Below are positions 55,511 to 64,000 of a stretch of DNA of 64,000 bases, one piece after another. Position 1 is the first letter of the stretch, and every line of letters starts with the position of its first letter. The stretch covers positions 37,852,368 to 37,916,367 of the forward strand of contig OX457052.1 in the NCBI GenBank assembly GCA_949752735.1. The letters run 5' to 3'. The position numbers and the translations under genes are program-made. The notes below the pieces were generated by a model, which saw only the letters and a list, made by a program, of their open reading frames with translations, made no database searches and was not told the DNA's origin. This DNA comes from Lumbricus terrestris. Its lineage: Eukaryota; Annelida; Clitellata; Crassiclitellata; Lumbricidae.

Positions 55511-56615
55511 GCGTCCTTCTATCACTAAGGTGATTTACTAAATATAAGACTTTAGTTACAAAAATATTAATAGTTTTATTATAAAATACAACGGATAATT
55601 TAACTATTACAATATTGCATGGGCGAACTAGACACATGAGAGCACTCGTCAGTTAACCCAACATTCATTGTTAATTTTACAGATGATAAATGTGTTAGTC
55701 TGTTAATTTAGATTAATAATAATAATAATAGATTGCTAAGACTTCCCTCAATTTCGGTTTCTTCCTTCTCGTTCTCTTCCTTTCCTCTGCCGATGTTCCT
55801 GGCCTCCTCGTCTCCTCCATCTCTTCTTCCGTCTCTGACCTTCTCCTCTGACCGCTTCCGACCGACTGACTCCGCGTCCTTTCTCATCCCTAGTTAAACC
55901 TTCTTCCCCGAGTCCTGGGCAGCGGTCAGCCAGCGCTCCTCGAGCCTCGTCCGGCTGCTCTCTTCCTCCGGACGCTCAACCTCCTTCCCAAAAATGGCAA
56001 CTACAAACTATCTGGTCAGTTCTGCCTGCCCGTCTGTACTGCTTACCTGCCTACCTGTGGCTGAAACCCCTCTAAGCTACTGCGGCTGGACAGTTCTCTC
56101 TTCTGACTCATTTCTTTGTGTGTCTGCTTTGCACACCATTTCCTCCTTCTTCTTTAATATCCTCCGCAACCATCATAACTGCCTTCTATCTCCATCGCTT
56201 CTTCCTCTATTTAACTATTACATTTATATATCATAATGTCAACTCTGCTACACTTCTATTGCAGGATGCCTGTTCTGTTAGTTGTTAAGATTGGTGTAGG
56301 CCTAAATTAATAAAATCGCAAGACTTGACCGATTGTGGTCTGTAAAAAAGGATTCTTGAATAAACGAATTTGTTATTACGATAGCGAACTTGAATAAGAA
56401 GATTTAGAGCACGGAAATGAGGACAAATTCGAGGAATTTGAAGAGAAATGTCAAAAAATGAAGATGATGAAGATTAATTGAGATGCACGTTTCGATCGCA
56501 CAACTAGAACTGCTTTAAATTTAAGCGACCAACAATTTAGATCTTGCAAGGTTAGAGATGGTGAAATATATGCCATAGCTTTAGACTCGATCAAAATATC
56601 AGTGATGCTGAAAGT
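55511..56615. other. Intron f-g, gene-free part
   Basis: AT-rich to 55735, with AAT triplets near 55716; then pyrimidine-rich DNA (TTCCTTCTCG, CTCCTCGTCT) to about 56230; then AT-rich again with a GA-rich stretch at 56395-56470. No exon or transposon that I can support. Confidence 0.45.
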
Positions 56616-57698
56616 CCATTGAGGTAAAGAGAAGATTCTGTCTGTCTGTTTGACCGGGATGCATTTCCACAGTTTTTGAGCTTTTCACTCCAAATCTTCA
56701 CTACTGTGTAGGTCTCGGCATGAGACACCCCAACGAGGGGTTGGCGATTCTCTACCACCATTGGGGCCAGGGTGGGGTGCCAAACCCCCAAATTTCCCCC
56801 CACTTTTTCAGCAATTCCTCTGAAACTTTGTACCTAGACAGAGGGCCATCAGAGCCACCCGGTGGAGTGGTTGGCGAATCTCTACCACCATGGGGACCAC
56901 GGTGGGGTTGCGAAAACCCTAGTTTTCGCTATAAATTTCCATTTCCTTGCCAGAGTTTCACAGTTAGACAGATTTTTAGAAGGGCCACCTTGCCTCTACT
57001 CAGCACACACCTTGACCCACATGGGCCGGGTGTGGCATGGGTGTGGGTGGGGACCTGGGGGCGGTGGGGAAAATTTCTTTTATCGAAAACCGAAATTTCA
57101 CGGGTGGCGTACCGGTCGAGGTCGGAGTGTGATGTGGTGGGTGGTGGGTGGGATGTGATGGGGCGGGGTGGGGTGGGGGAAGGTGGTGGGGGAATTTTCC
57201 GAATACACAAATTTCACGGGTGGCGTACCTGTGGAGGTCGGAGTGTAGTGTGGTGTGGTGGGGTCGGTGGTGGCGGGTGGGGGTGAGGGGTGGGGTGGGC
57301 GGGGGTTGGTGCGGGTGGGGTGGGTCGGGGTGTTGGGGAGTGGGAGTAGGGTGGTGGGGTGGGGTGGGGATTGGGAGGGGTTGGGAAGGGGTGGGAGATG
57401 GGGTGGGTGGGTGGGGTGTGGAGTGGGGTGGGTTTGGGGAAGGATAGGTTAAAGGTGGCGGGTGGGGATGGGGTGGTGGGCGGGGTGGGGTGGGTGTGGG
57501 AGGAGGAGGGGTGGGGAGTGTGGGGGATTGGGGGTGGGTGGGGGAATTTTTCTGAAAACCCAAATTTCACGGGTGGCGTACCGGTGGAGCTCGGAGTGTG
57601 GTGGGGTGTTGTTGGGTAGGGGTGTGATGCGGTGGAGTGTGGTGTGGTTGTGGCCGGGAACGGGTCGTATCCTTAATTTCTCGGGCAACCCCAGCTAG
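56616..57698 (+). mobile_element. Helitron-like non-autonomous element with G-rich minisatellite
   Basis: The 3' end reads ATTTCTCGGGCAACCCCAGCTAG then T, a decayed form of the Helitron end at 49062. The interior repeats a block of CCAAATTTCACGGGTGGCGT then ACCGGTGGAGCTCGGAGTGT separated by GGGGTGG arrays at about 57085, 57210 and 57560. The left part (AAGAGAAGATTCTGTCTGTC at 56625) recalls common Helitron 5' regions, but the exact 5' TC end is unclear. The His/Pro- and Gly/Val-rich frames are repeat translations. Confidence 0.65.
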
Positions 57699-57699
57699 T

Positions 57700-58424
57700 C
57701 ACAATAATAGAATAATAAAAATGGGCCTAAAAATAATAATAGACCAAATAATGTCACTACTACGATCAATGATAATATTCACATTCATAGTAAAAATCAC
57801 AATTAGCCTACAATCAATGCAAATTTTGGAGCGAAAGGGGCAAATTTCAGTAGCACTCAGAAATATTGATGCATGTAACGAGAGTGGTCCAACGTTCCCA
57901 AAGTGGAACATAATTCTGCAAAATCAGTTGCGTTCCTCATACATTCACTTGGCCAATGATGGGGGCATATCTATTTACTTTTATTTCAAGTTTATTCCTG
58001 CTAGATAATCATAGGCATAAGCTTAATAATAATGCGCGTGCATATTTGTAAAAAATGACATCTATGCCAATAAATATTGAAAATTTCTTTAGGTCACAAA
58101 TGCATGATAAGTTATTGCTTTTATTGTACATTTTGATTGAACTGTGTTTAGTGTGCCTGCGTATAGTCAAATTTGCCTTATGAGTGAGCGACGGAGCTGA
58201 TTTTGCAGAATTATGTTCCACTTTGGGAACGTTGGGCCACTCTCATTACATGCATCAATATTTCTGTGTTCTACTGAAATTTGCCCCTTTGGCTCCAAAT
58301 TTTGCATTGATTGTAGGCTAATTGTGATTTTTACTATGAATGTGAATATTATCATTGACCGTTGTAGTAACATTATTGGGCCTATTATAATTTTTAGACC
58401 AATTTTTATTATTTTATTATTGTG
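57700..58424. mobile_element. Foldback element with ~235-bp inverted arms
   Basis: The left arm (57700-57940, starting CACAATAATAGAATAATA) is the inverse of the right arm (58190-58424, ending TATTATTTTATTATTGTG); both include the words CAACGTTCCC and AAGTGGAACATAATTCTG. About 250 bases of unique DNA separate them. No transposase and no clear target duplication, so the family is open. It abuts the Helitron end. Confidence 0.85.
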
Positions 58425-58497
58425 ATTGATTTGTCTTGGGGTTTTGAGCAGCTTGAAAAGTGCGTTAGGCCATCTGTGTCGTGATGCTTTCAACACC

Positions 58498-58735
58498 GTG
58501 GGGCGCGGTGGTGTAGTGGTGGCGTCGTTGCCTTGAAACCGGAAGGTTCGAGGTTCGAAACCACCTCGCCGCGTAAGGACCTTGGGCAAGTCCTTCACTC
58601 GCAATTGCTCAGCGCTTCGGCGTGAAACTCCGATGCAGTGTCCGCTCTGCATTCGGGAGCGCCTCTGAGTAGGGAGAGCTTGAAGGGGCGCTATAACAAG
58701 TGCACATACATACATGCATACCTATATAATTGGTA
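58498..58735 (+). mobile_element. tRNA-derived SINE with clear A- and B-box-like motifs
   Basis: GGGGCGCGGTGGTGTAGTGG resembles a pol III A box, and GAGGTTCGAAACC a B box. The body includes CCTTGGGCAAGTCCTTCACT and GTCCGCTCTGCATTCGGGAG, and the end GGGGCGCTATAACAAGTGCA then ACATACATACATGCATAC. The end wording GGGAGCGCCTCTGAGTAG is close to the LINE 3' signature CACTGGGAGCGCCTCTGATT, suggesting the SINE borrows a CR1/L2-type LINE tail. Confidence 0.75.
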
Positions 58736-58739
58736 CGTG

Positions 58740-59660
58740 TCTCCACAATGTGGGTTGTGTGGGCGCTGGGTAGAGCGGGTTGTGCGGGGACTGGTGGGAT
58801 GGTGCGTGGGTATGTGCGATGGGGCCAGGGCGAAACAAAATGAAACATTAGGCCTGTTTTTGCCAAGAATTTCATATGGTGAGTCTTTTGCGGGGTGGTG
58901 CGGCGTGGAAGGGTGGAAGATGTTGTGGGTTAGGCATGAGTTGGGTTGGTGGTGGGTGGTTCGGACGGTTGGAGTATGGTTTGGGGCGAGCCGGGTGGGG
59001 CGAGGTGAGGAGGAGGGTTGGATGAAAAAATCGAAATTTTCCGTGTGGGCTGTTTGAGGCGTTGTGGGTTGGGGCGGGGTTGAAGCGGAGATGAGACAGG
59101 GTGGTGGAGTGTGTTGAGTGCTTTGAAATATGGGGTTGTGTGCCGTAGATTGGGGCTGGGTATGTCGAAGTTTGAAGGAGGGGATCAAGGTTAAATCAAA
59201 ATGAAATATTTTTTCAAGAACTTTGTATGTTGAGCATTTTACGGGGTGGGGCGGAGTGAAGTGGTAGGCATGGGGTGAAGTGGGGCCGGAGTTGGGTGGA
59301 TGTGAGCTAGAGATGGACGGTTGGGGTATAGGGTTGAAGTGGGCAGGGTGCGGGCGATGTGAAGAGGGCTCGATGAGAAACCAAAAATTTACTCCAAACA
59401 AGTGGATCTCTGTGAGAGCGAATTGGAGGAAGTGGAGCGGGTTGTGCTGGGTGGGAAATGGGGTGGGGTTTTGTGGATGAGGTGAGGGTGGTGGTGCGGT
59501 GGGTGCGGTGCGAAAACAATGAAACATTATTTTTCATGAATTTCATATGTTGAGCATTTTATGGGGTGGGTTGTGGTAGAAGGGTGGGTCAAGGTGGAAA
59601 GGTGATACTGGAGTGGGGTAGGTAAAATTTGGAGTGGATGTGTGGCCTTAACCTTTGTGA
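58740..59660. repeat. G-rich tandem repeat, about three ~330-base units
   Basis: Each unit contains AAATGAAACATT or AAATGAAATATT, AAGAATTTCATATG or AAGAACTTTGTATG, GTGAGTCTTTTGCGGGGTGG or TTGAGCATTTTACGGGGTGG, then a GGGTTGGGG stretch; starts near 58835, 59195 and 59508. Only the G-rich plus strand is repeat-like; long frames across it are artefacts. Possibly the interior of another Helitron. Confidence 0.75.
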
Positions 59661-59867
59661 TTCACAGCTTTTACAAATTGCATACCTGCATCATTTGGAA
59701 AAGTTATATTTTTTAGTAATGCCATGATGCTGATAATAGTCAAAGTAACCCAACGTTCCACTTTGGAAACAAAGGCAAATTATTTTCCTTTTCCGTTTTG
59801 TTGTTGTCGTTTTTTGCCTTTTTTTAAAACAACGTTCTTTCGTTTTTTATTTTATTTTCATCGTTGT

Positions 59868-59940
59868 TGGCAAAAACGTTACCTTCACATGCGATTCTCC
59901 ATTGGGAGACTGAGCCAATATGACTTGGTATATAGACCAC
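59868..59940 (+). pseudogene. Ig exon fragment (strands B to C only)
   Basis: Encodes NVTFTCDSPLGD, then a TGA stop (59911-59913) exactly where the second conserved Cys should be (TGT to TGA), then ANMTWYIDHLW, after which the similarity stops. Nearest to the exon at 60293 (TFTCDSPMGSCENMTWYKD). There is no acceptor in front and no strand E-F part. A partial tandem duplicate of the class g exon. Confidence 0.85.
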
Positions 59941-59997
59941 CTGTGGTCCATTTTCCAGGTTGCAAGTGCCCCTCTTGCCCCTATGTGCGGGCACCCA

Positions 59998-60200
59998 TGT
60001 CTGTCTGTCTCTCTCTCTGTCTGTCTCTCTCTGCCTGTCTCTCTCTCTCTTGTTCTCTCTCTTTCTGTCTTTCTCTGTCGTTCTCTATGTGTCTCTGTCT
60101 GTCCCTCTCTCCCCTTTCTTTGTCTCTGTCTGTATGTCTCCTCTGTTTGTCTGTGTTTGTCTCTGTTTGCCTCTGTCTCTTTCCCTCCCTGCTATCTCTC
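59998..60200 (+). repeat. CT-rich (TCTG/TCTC) tract before class g exon
   Basis: About 200 bases of TCTG, TCTC and TTTG units on the plus strand, ending about 90 bases before the class g acceptor. Same kind of tract as before the class d exons. Confidence 0.85.
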
Positions 60201-60292
60201 ACTGATCACTCAACCAATAGTTATATTTCTGCTTCTTCAGTGTTTCCAGTACAACATCGAAAAAGTCATAATATTTTGACTTTTTCATTTAG

Positions 60293-60598
60293 AAACGAAT
60301 AGTCCAAAGTTCTCGTTGAGTTTTGATGGCACAAACGCTACCTTCACCTGCGATTCTCCCATGGGAAGCTGTGAAAATATGACTTGGTATAAAGACATTC
60401 CGACCGCTGGGTCTAGATTCGTTCCAATCAATGACGCTGATTCGACTTTAAGAGGTCGATGGACCGTGGAGAATTCCACTTCTGGATGTAAGCTAACTAT
60501 CAGAAATGTTCAATTGAACGACACCGGACATGTCTATTGCGAAATTATGCTTGGAGGTAGACCATTTCGAGGAGGAGCAACTAATCTCATTGTGTTCC
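60293..60598 (+). CDS. Ig-domain exon, class g
   Basis: A 306-base phase 1-1 exon with acceptor TTTTTCATTTAG and donor GTAAGT. One Ig domain: FTCDSPMGSC, MTWYKD, RWTVENSTSGCKL and DTGHVYCEI. The shortest of the set: its N-terminal leader (ETNSPKFSLSFDG) lacks the LEGP or LRGP words seen in others. Sequons NAT, NMT, NST, NDT. The last recognisable Ig exon in the window; what it splices to is unknown. Confidence 0.9.
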
Positions 60599-60839
60599 GT
60601 AAGTTATTTGCTCATTTCAGATTACTTTGCAGTGATAACAGAAAATATAAAAAGCAAAACAATGTTTAGCAGATCTTAACTTTGCAGAGCCTCTAAAACG
60701 TCTGCAAAGTATTATTTTATTTCACGAGTGCTTGTAATGAATCTGTACGTACAATCTTGCAGGCGTATGCACGCACACAGACTCGCTTTTCAGATATTGT
60801 GCCATTTAAATAACTATATATTTCTAGTGTCTCTCTGGT

Positions 60840-61200
60840 TACTCGGCTAGTTCGAGTTGGATAAATAAGGATGTAAGGGAAACGAAGATCAGGATGTTTC
60901 CGAGTTTAATTTCCAATTATGATAACAGATAATGTTGACAGTGATGACATTTTGACCAATCAACTGACTATTACAAGATAGACGCCTGACGAACTAACTG
61001 AATCAACCCATGATGACCCTGACTGACTTGACTGAGCTTAACCCTTCGACCGACTCTCTCAACTGTCTGACCGTCTGAGCTTTCCCCTGGTTCCTATTGT
61101 CCTGCCTCCTATATAGTGAGGTTCTTAGCTTCTTGGACTCTGTGTCTTAATCTGATTGGTGGCTCGCCACATCCCTGATCCGTCGCTTAGCAACTCAGCT
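60840..61200. other. Possible LTR-like segment
   Basis: GAGTTTAATTTCCAATTATGATAAC wording (CCGAGTTTAATTTCCAATT near 60908) is reminiscent of the solo LTRs at 29901 (ACGAGTTTAATGATAGAAC) and 42029 (CCGAGTTTAACAAATCC). I could not find terminal TG...CA ends or a target duplication, so this is only a suspicion. Confidence 0.25.
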
Positions 61201-61224
61201 GCTCTTACTCTCTCTGCTAGGCCT

Positions 61225-61326
61225 CCAGCCAGTCTGTACCCTCCCTCCCTTCCTCCCTCCCTCCCTCACTCACTCTCTCTTTCTCTCCCTCCCTCCCTCC
61301 CTACCTCCCTACCTCCCTCCCTCCCT

Positions 61327-61392
<66 letters not shown>
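61225..61392. repeat. (CCTC)n and (CT)n tract
   Basis: CCTC repeats passing to about 30 CT repeats. The Leu/Ser/Pro frame over it is a repeat translation. Confidence 0.93.
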
Positions 61393-61584
61393 CTCCCTCG
61401 CCAATCTTGTGTGCTAGGTCCTCCATTACATATTATTATCTTTATAATTATTATCTTTATAAGAATAACTTGCTCTTACTAATGCACTGCAAGTGGCGCG
61501 GCTGATAGAGTTTAGTTTCGGTTGTTGCAACTTATGCTGAGGCGATTCTTTCACTTCTTCTTCGTCTCTCATCCGTTAAACGAT

Positions 61585-61950
61585 AACGCCTCAATAGTCA
61601 GCTTCTGTCCCTGTTCCTATCCCTCATATCCATGCCACCAGATCTTCCCTCCACATGACCGCGGAGAGCTGCGGCTGGTAGTCCTCCATTCGTGTCACGT
61701 GCTAGAACCATGTGAGTCTTCTTTTCCTGGTCTTGTCCACCACTGTTTCACTTTGTCTCAGCTCCTCCCGAATCGCTTCATGTCGAATCTTGTCTCTCCT
61801 ACTACTGTCCAGTATCCTTCGCAGCCAGCTCGTCTCCGCCACCAGTAATCTTCATTCGTTCTCTTTGCGCATGCACCAGCACTCTGCTCTGCAATACAGC
61901 AAGCGCTCTATACAGCTTACAGAGCGCTTGTTTCAAGATGTAGGCCCCTA
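61585..61950 (-). mobile_element. LINE fragment (C-terminal tail)
   Basis: The minus strand encodes RRILDSSRRDKIRHEAIREE, LRQSETVVDKTRKRRLTWF and HVTRMEDYQPQLSAVMW with a stop, matching the RR.LR..W.D.I.NE.IR...G and RRLRWFGHV.RM tail of LINE proteins. Family distinct from CR1/L2. Confidence 0.7.
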
Positions 61951-62171
61951 TTCTATTTCAAATTGCTTAAACAACGTAGGCCGCCTCTCTGTCCTGAGAA
62001 TTTGATAAACTTGGCATTGACTTGAATAGGGTTTGCATCATGAGATAAAACGCTCAAGTCGATATCGGTTGAATCTTCCCTTACGGCGCAAGATAAATTT
62101 CTAATTTTTTTGTATTATACAATGCAGTTGATTCCACTGTTCGTGTATGATGTAGTCTACCTCAGGAGTTT

Positions 62172-62245
62172 ATGTGTGTGTGTGTGTGTGTGTGTTTGAG
62201 TGTCTGTGTGTGTGTGCGCGCGCGCGTGTGTGTGTTGTGTGTGTG
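62172..62245. repeat. (GT)n/(CG)n microsatellite
   Basis: GT repeats interrupted by TTGAGTGTC and a short CG run, immediately upstream of the candidate exon at 62261. Confidence 0.93.
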
Positions 62246-62260
62246 AAGGTTTTTGTTTAG

Positions 62261-62368
62261 TGTGTTTTGGTTTTAAACAGTGTTTGATTGTTAAAGGCAG
62301 AAGAAGACGAGAAGAAAGAGTGGATAATGATTATTATGGCGAGGAGGACCCGACGACAGAACAGCAAG
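62261..62368 (+). CDS. Weak candidate cytoplasmic-tail exon
   Basis: A 108-base segment between TTTTTGTTTAG and a GGTAATAT donor that happens to be phase 1-1, like the Ig exons. It would encode CFGFKQCLIV, a basic block KGRRRREER and an acidic tail VDNDYYGEEDPTTEQQ with two tyrosines, an arrangement seen just inside the membrane of type I receptors. There is no homologue elsewhere in the window to test it, the transmembrane part is not visible, and it lies next to GT and GAN repeats, so chance is a real alternative. Confidence 0.2.
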
Positions 62369-62461
62369 GTAATATGTTTAATGAATTTTTTGTACATAAG
62401 CCCTCGAGCTCATGCTGAAGAAAAAGAACGAGAAGAAGAAGAAGATCAAGTGGGAGAAGTA

Positions 62462-62804
<343 letters not shown>

Positions 62805-62809
62805 AGTTA

Positions 62810-64000
62810 CGCGTTGTTACATGCGTGCCAGCGAATAATATGTCATCGACCAACTCATCGCTTCAATAATGCACCGTGCTCAACAGCTACATGTATGTGA
62901 CGCAACAGGCGTCTGCTTCGATGATTCAAAAACCAAAAATCAAAACTGTGCTACAGAAGTCATTACATTAGATTTGACTAGATTTCAGTAAATCCGACCC
63001 AGTTGAAAATTATTAGCGTTCCACACATTCTCCATTGTTACTTTAAAAGCTCATGAATTATTCAGTTTCGTGAATTGTCTCATTTCCATGCCTACTGTTC
63101 GACAGCCAGTAATATTTTGAGCTTAATAAGTAGTTCATGTCAATCTCAGTTCTAGTGAAAATCATTCATAAATTTATGTGCGATCCATGCGCGATTGCAT
63201 ATAAAGTAAACGTTTTATTAGTTTAAGTGTGACAGTTATCTTCATTCAAATAATTCAAATTTAATTATTTTGAATCATGAATCAGAACACTTTGCATCCA
63301 CGTTAACGACTTTCTAATTTCATGTTCTGGCTTTCTCATAAGAATGGATTTCACTACTCGGATGCTTTACACTTATCAGCATTTCTTCCATGTTGCGTAT
63401 TAGACCTACTATTAAAGGCCTTCTTTATTATTACTTCTATGTTATAGGTACTGCATCATTTGTTGATGTCCCATTAGGCTTGTTCTAATAACGCCAGTGT
63501 TACCCTGTTGCCATAACTCATCAATAGAGCATGCAGCGTTGCCTTATCCCATTAGATGTAAAACTGAATGATGTAGGCCCTATCTATTTATTAAAGCACT
63601 TTATAAATCTTAGCAGGTAGTTGCCATAATATAGCAAATTAATGGACGCAAAGGTTGCCAGTTATTTAACCTATAAGATTATTGATATTGCCAACGGCTA
63701 GGCGCAGTGATCTTTAAACAAAACGAGACCACTGGCATCATTGGTTATGAATATTCATAATTTGGGATCTGCCAATTAGAAGGCGCTTAAGGCTGGCAAT
63801 GCTATGAAACCGGGTAGGGAATGCCTATTATATGCCTCCGGGACACGCTTACATGCACATGGTGTAGCTCAGACCACCACCTCTCCTGCATGGTTTGGCT
63901 TTGCTAATTCTGGTCAGCGCGCGCGTATTAACGCATTAATACGGGAAAATGGAGCGGCTCAACTTTCTTCCTGCCGACCAGAATTCGTTCGCTGACCGAT
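62810..64000. other. Right end of window without recognised features
   Basis: AT-rich DNA with one TACATGTA (62889). No Ig exon, transposon end or RNA gene that I can support. Confidence 0.5.

Noticed and set aside
56720..57698. Gly-, His- and Pro-rich frames of 100-190 codons
   Set aside because: They arise from GGGGTGG minisatellites of a Helitron-like element, overlap on both strands and lack any domain.
58498..58560. Functional tRNA gene
   Set aside because: A- and B-box-like motifs are present but no cloverleaf can be formed and the body continues into a SINE tail.

Overview
This is eukaryotic, almost certainly metazoan, genomic DNA. Coding sequence is confined to small exons with consensus GT-AG splice sites, and the long AT-rich introns are packed with transposon remnants and trinucleotide microsatellites. 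There is no operon structure. A Ty3/Gypsy-type element whose integrase lies upstream of its reverse transcriptase (Gmr1-like order, first described from deuterostomes), CR1/L2-type and other LINEs, Merlin, piggyBac, hAT, mariner and Helitron elements together suggest a marine invertebrate deuterostome or another marine animal. The species cannot be fixed from the sequence alone.

The host genes are an array of immunoglobulin-like (Ig) exons on the + strand. I find 13 intact single-domain Ig exons (starts at 1736, 3374, 13686, 14345, 17018, 19930, 34514, 40173, 50134, 52082, 53364, 54878, 60293), one inactivated Ig exon (23485) and one Ig exon fragment (59868). Every intact exon is flanked by AG and GT, is a multiple of three long and is phase 1-1, so any combination can be spliced in frame. 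All share a four-cysteine plan: Cys in strand B, a second Cys six residues later in a CxSPLxxC motif just before the core Trp, a third in a GCxL motif, and the strand-F Cys after a DxG motif. Two near-identical signal-peptide exons (8539-8635 and 32753-32849), also ending in phase 1, head two copies of the same exon series.

Layout: 1-3950 is a LINE fragment and two Ig exons of an upstream unit. About 3966-23900 is copy A: upstream DNA, signal-peptide exon, Ig classes a, b, c, d and a broken e. About 25637-53780 is copy B, a direct duplicate with the same order: signal peptide, a, b, c, d and intact e. 53.8-60.6 kb adds a further Ig class f exon, an Ig fragment and a class g exon. 60.6-64 kb holds LINE debris, microsatellites and one weak candidate for a cytoplasmic exon. 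No convincing transmembrane or terminal exon was found, so the array may continue beyond the window or encode secreted proteins.

Comparing copies A and B acts as an alignment inside the window. It shows filled and empty sites for a hAT MITE, two piggyBac-type elements, a mariner-type element and two solo LTRs. It also shows that the very frequent octamer TAGGCCTA (and the forms TAGCCTA and TACATGTA) behaves as a 5-6 bp insertion at TA dinucleotides present in one copy and absent from the other. One such insertion broke Ig exon e of copy A. I propose these are excision footprints of TA-targeting transposons; this is inference, but the alignments that suggest it are visible directly.
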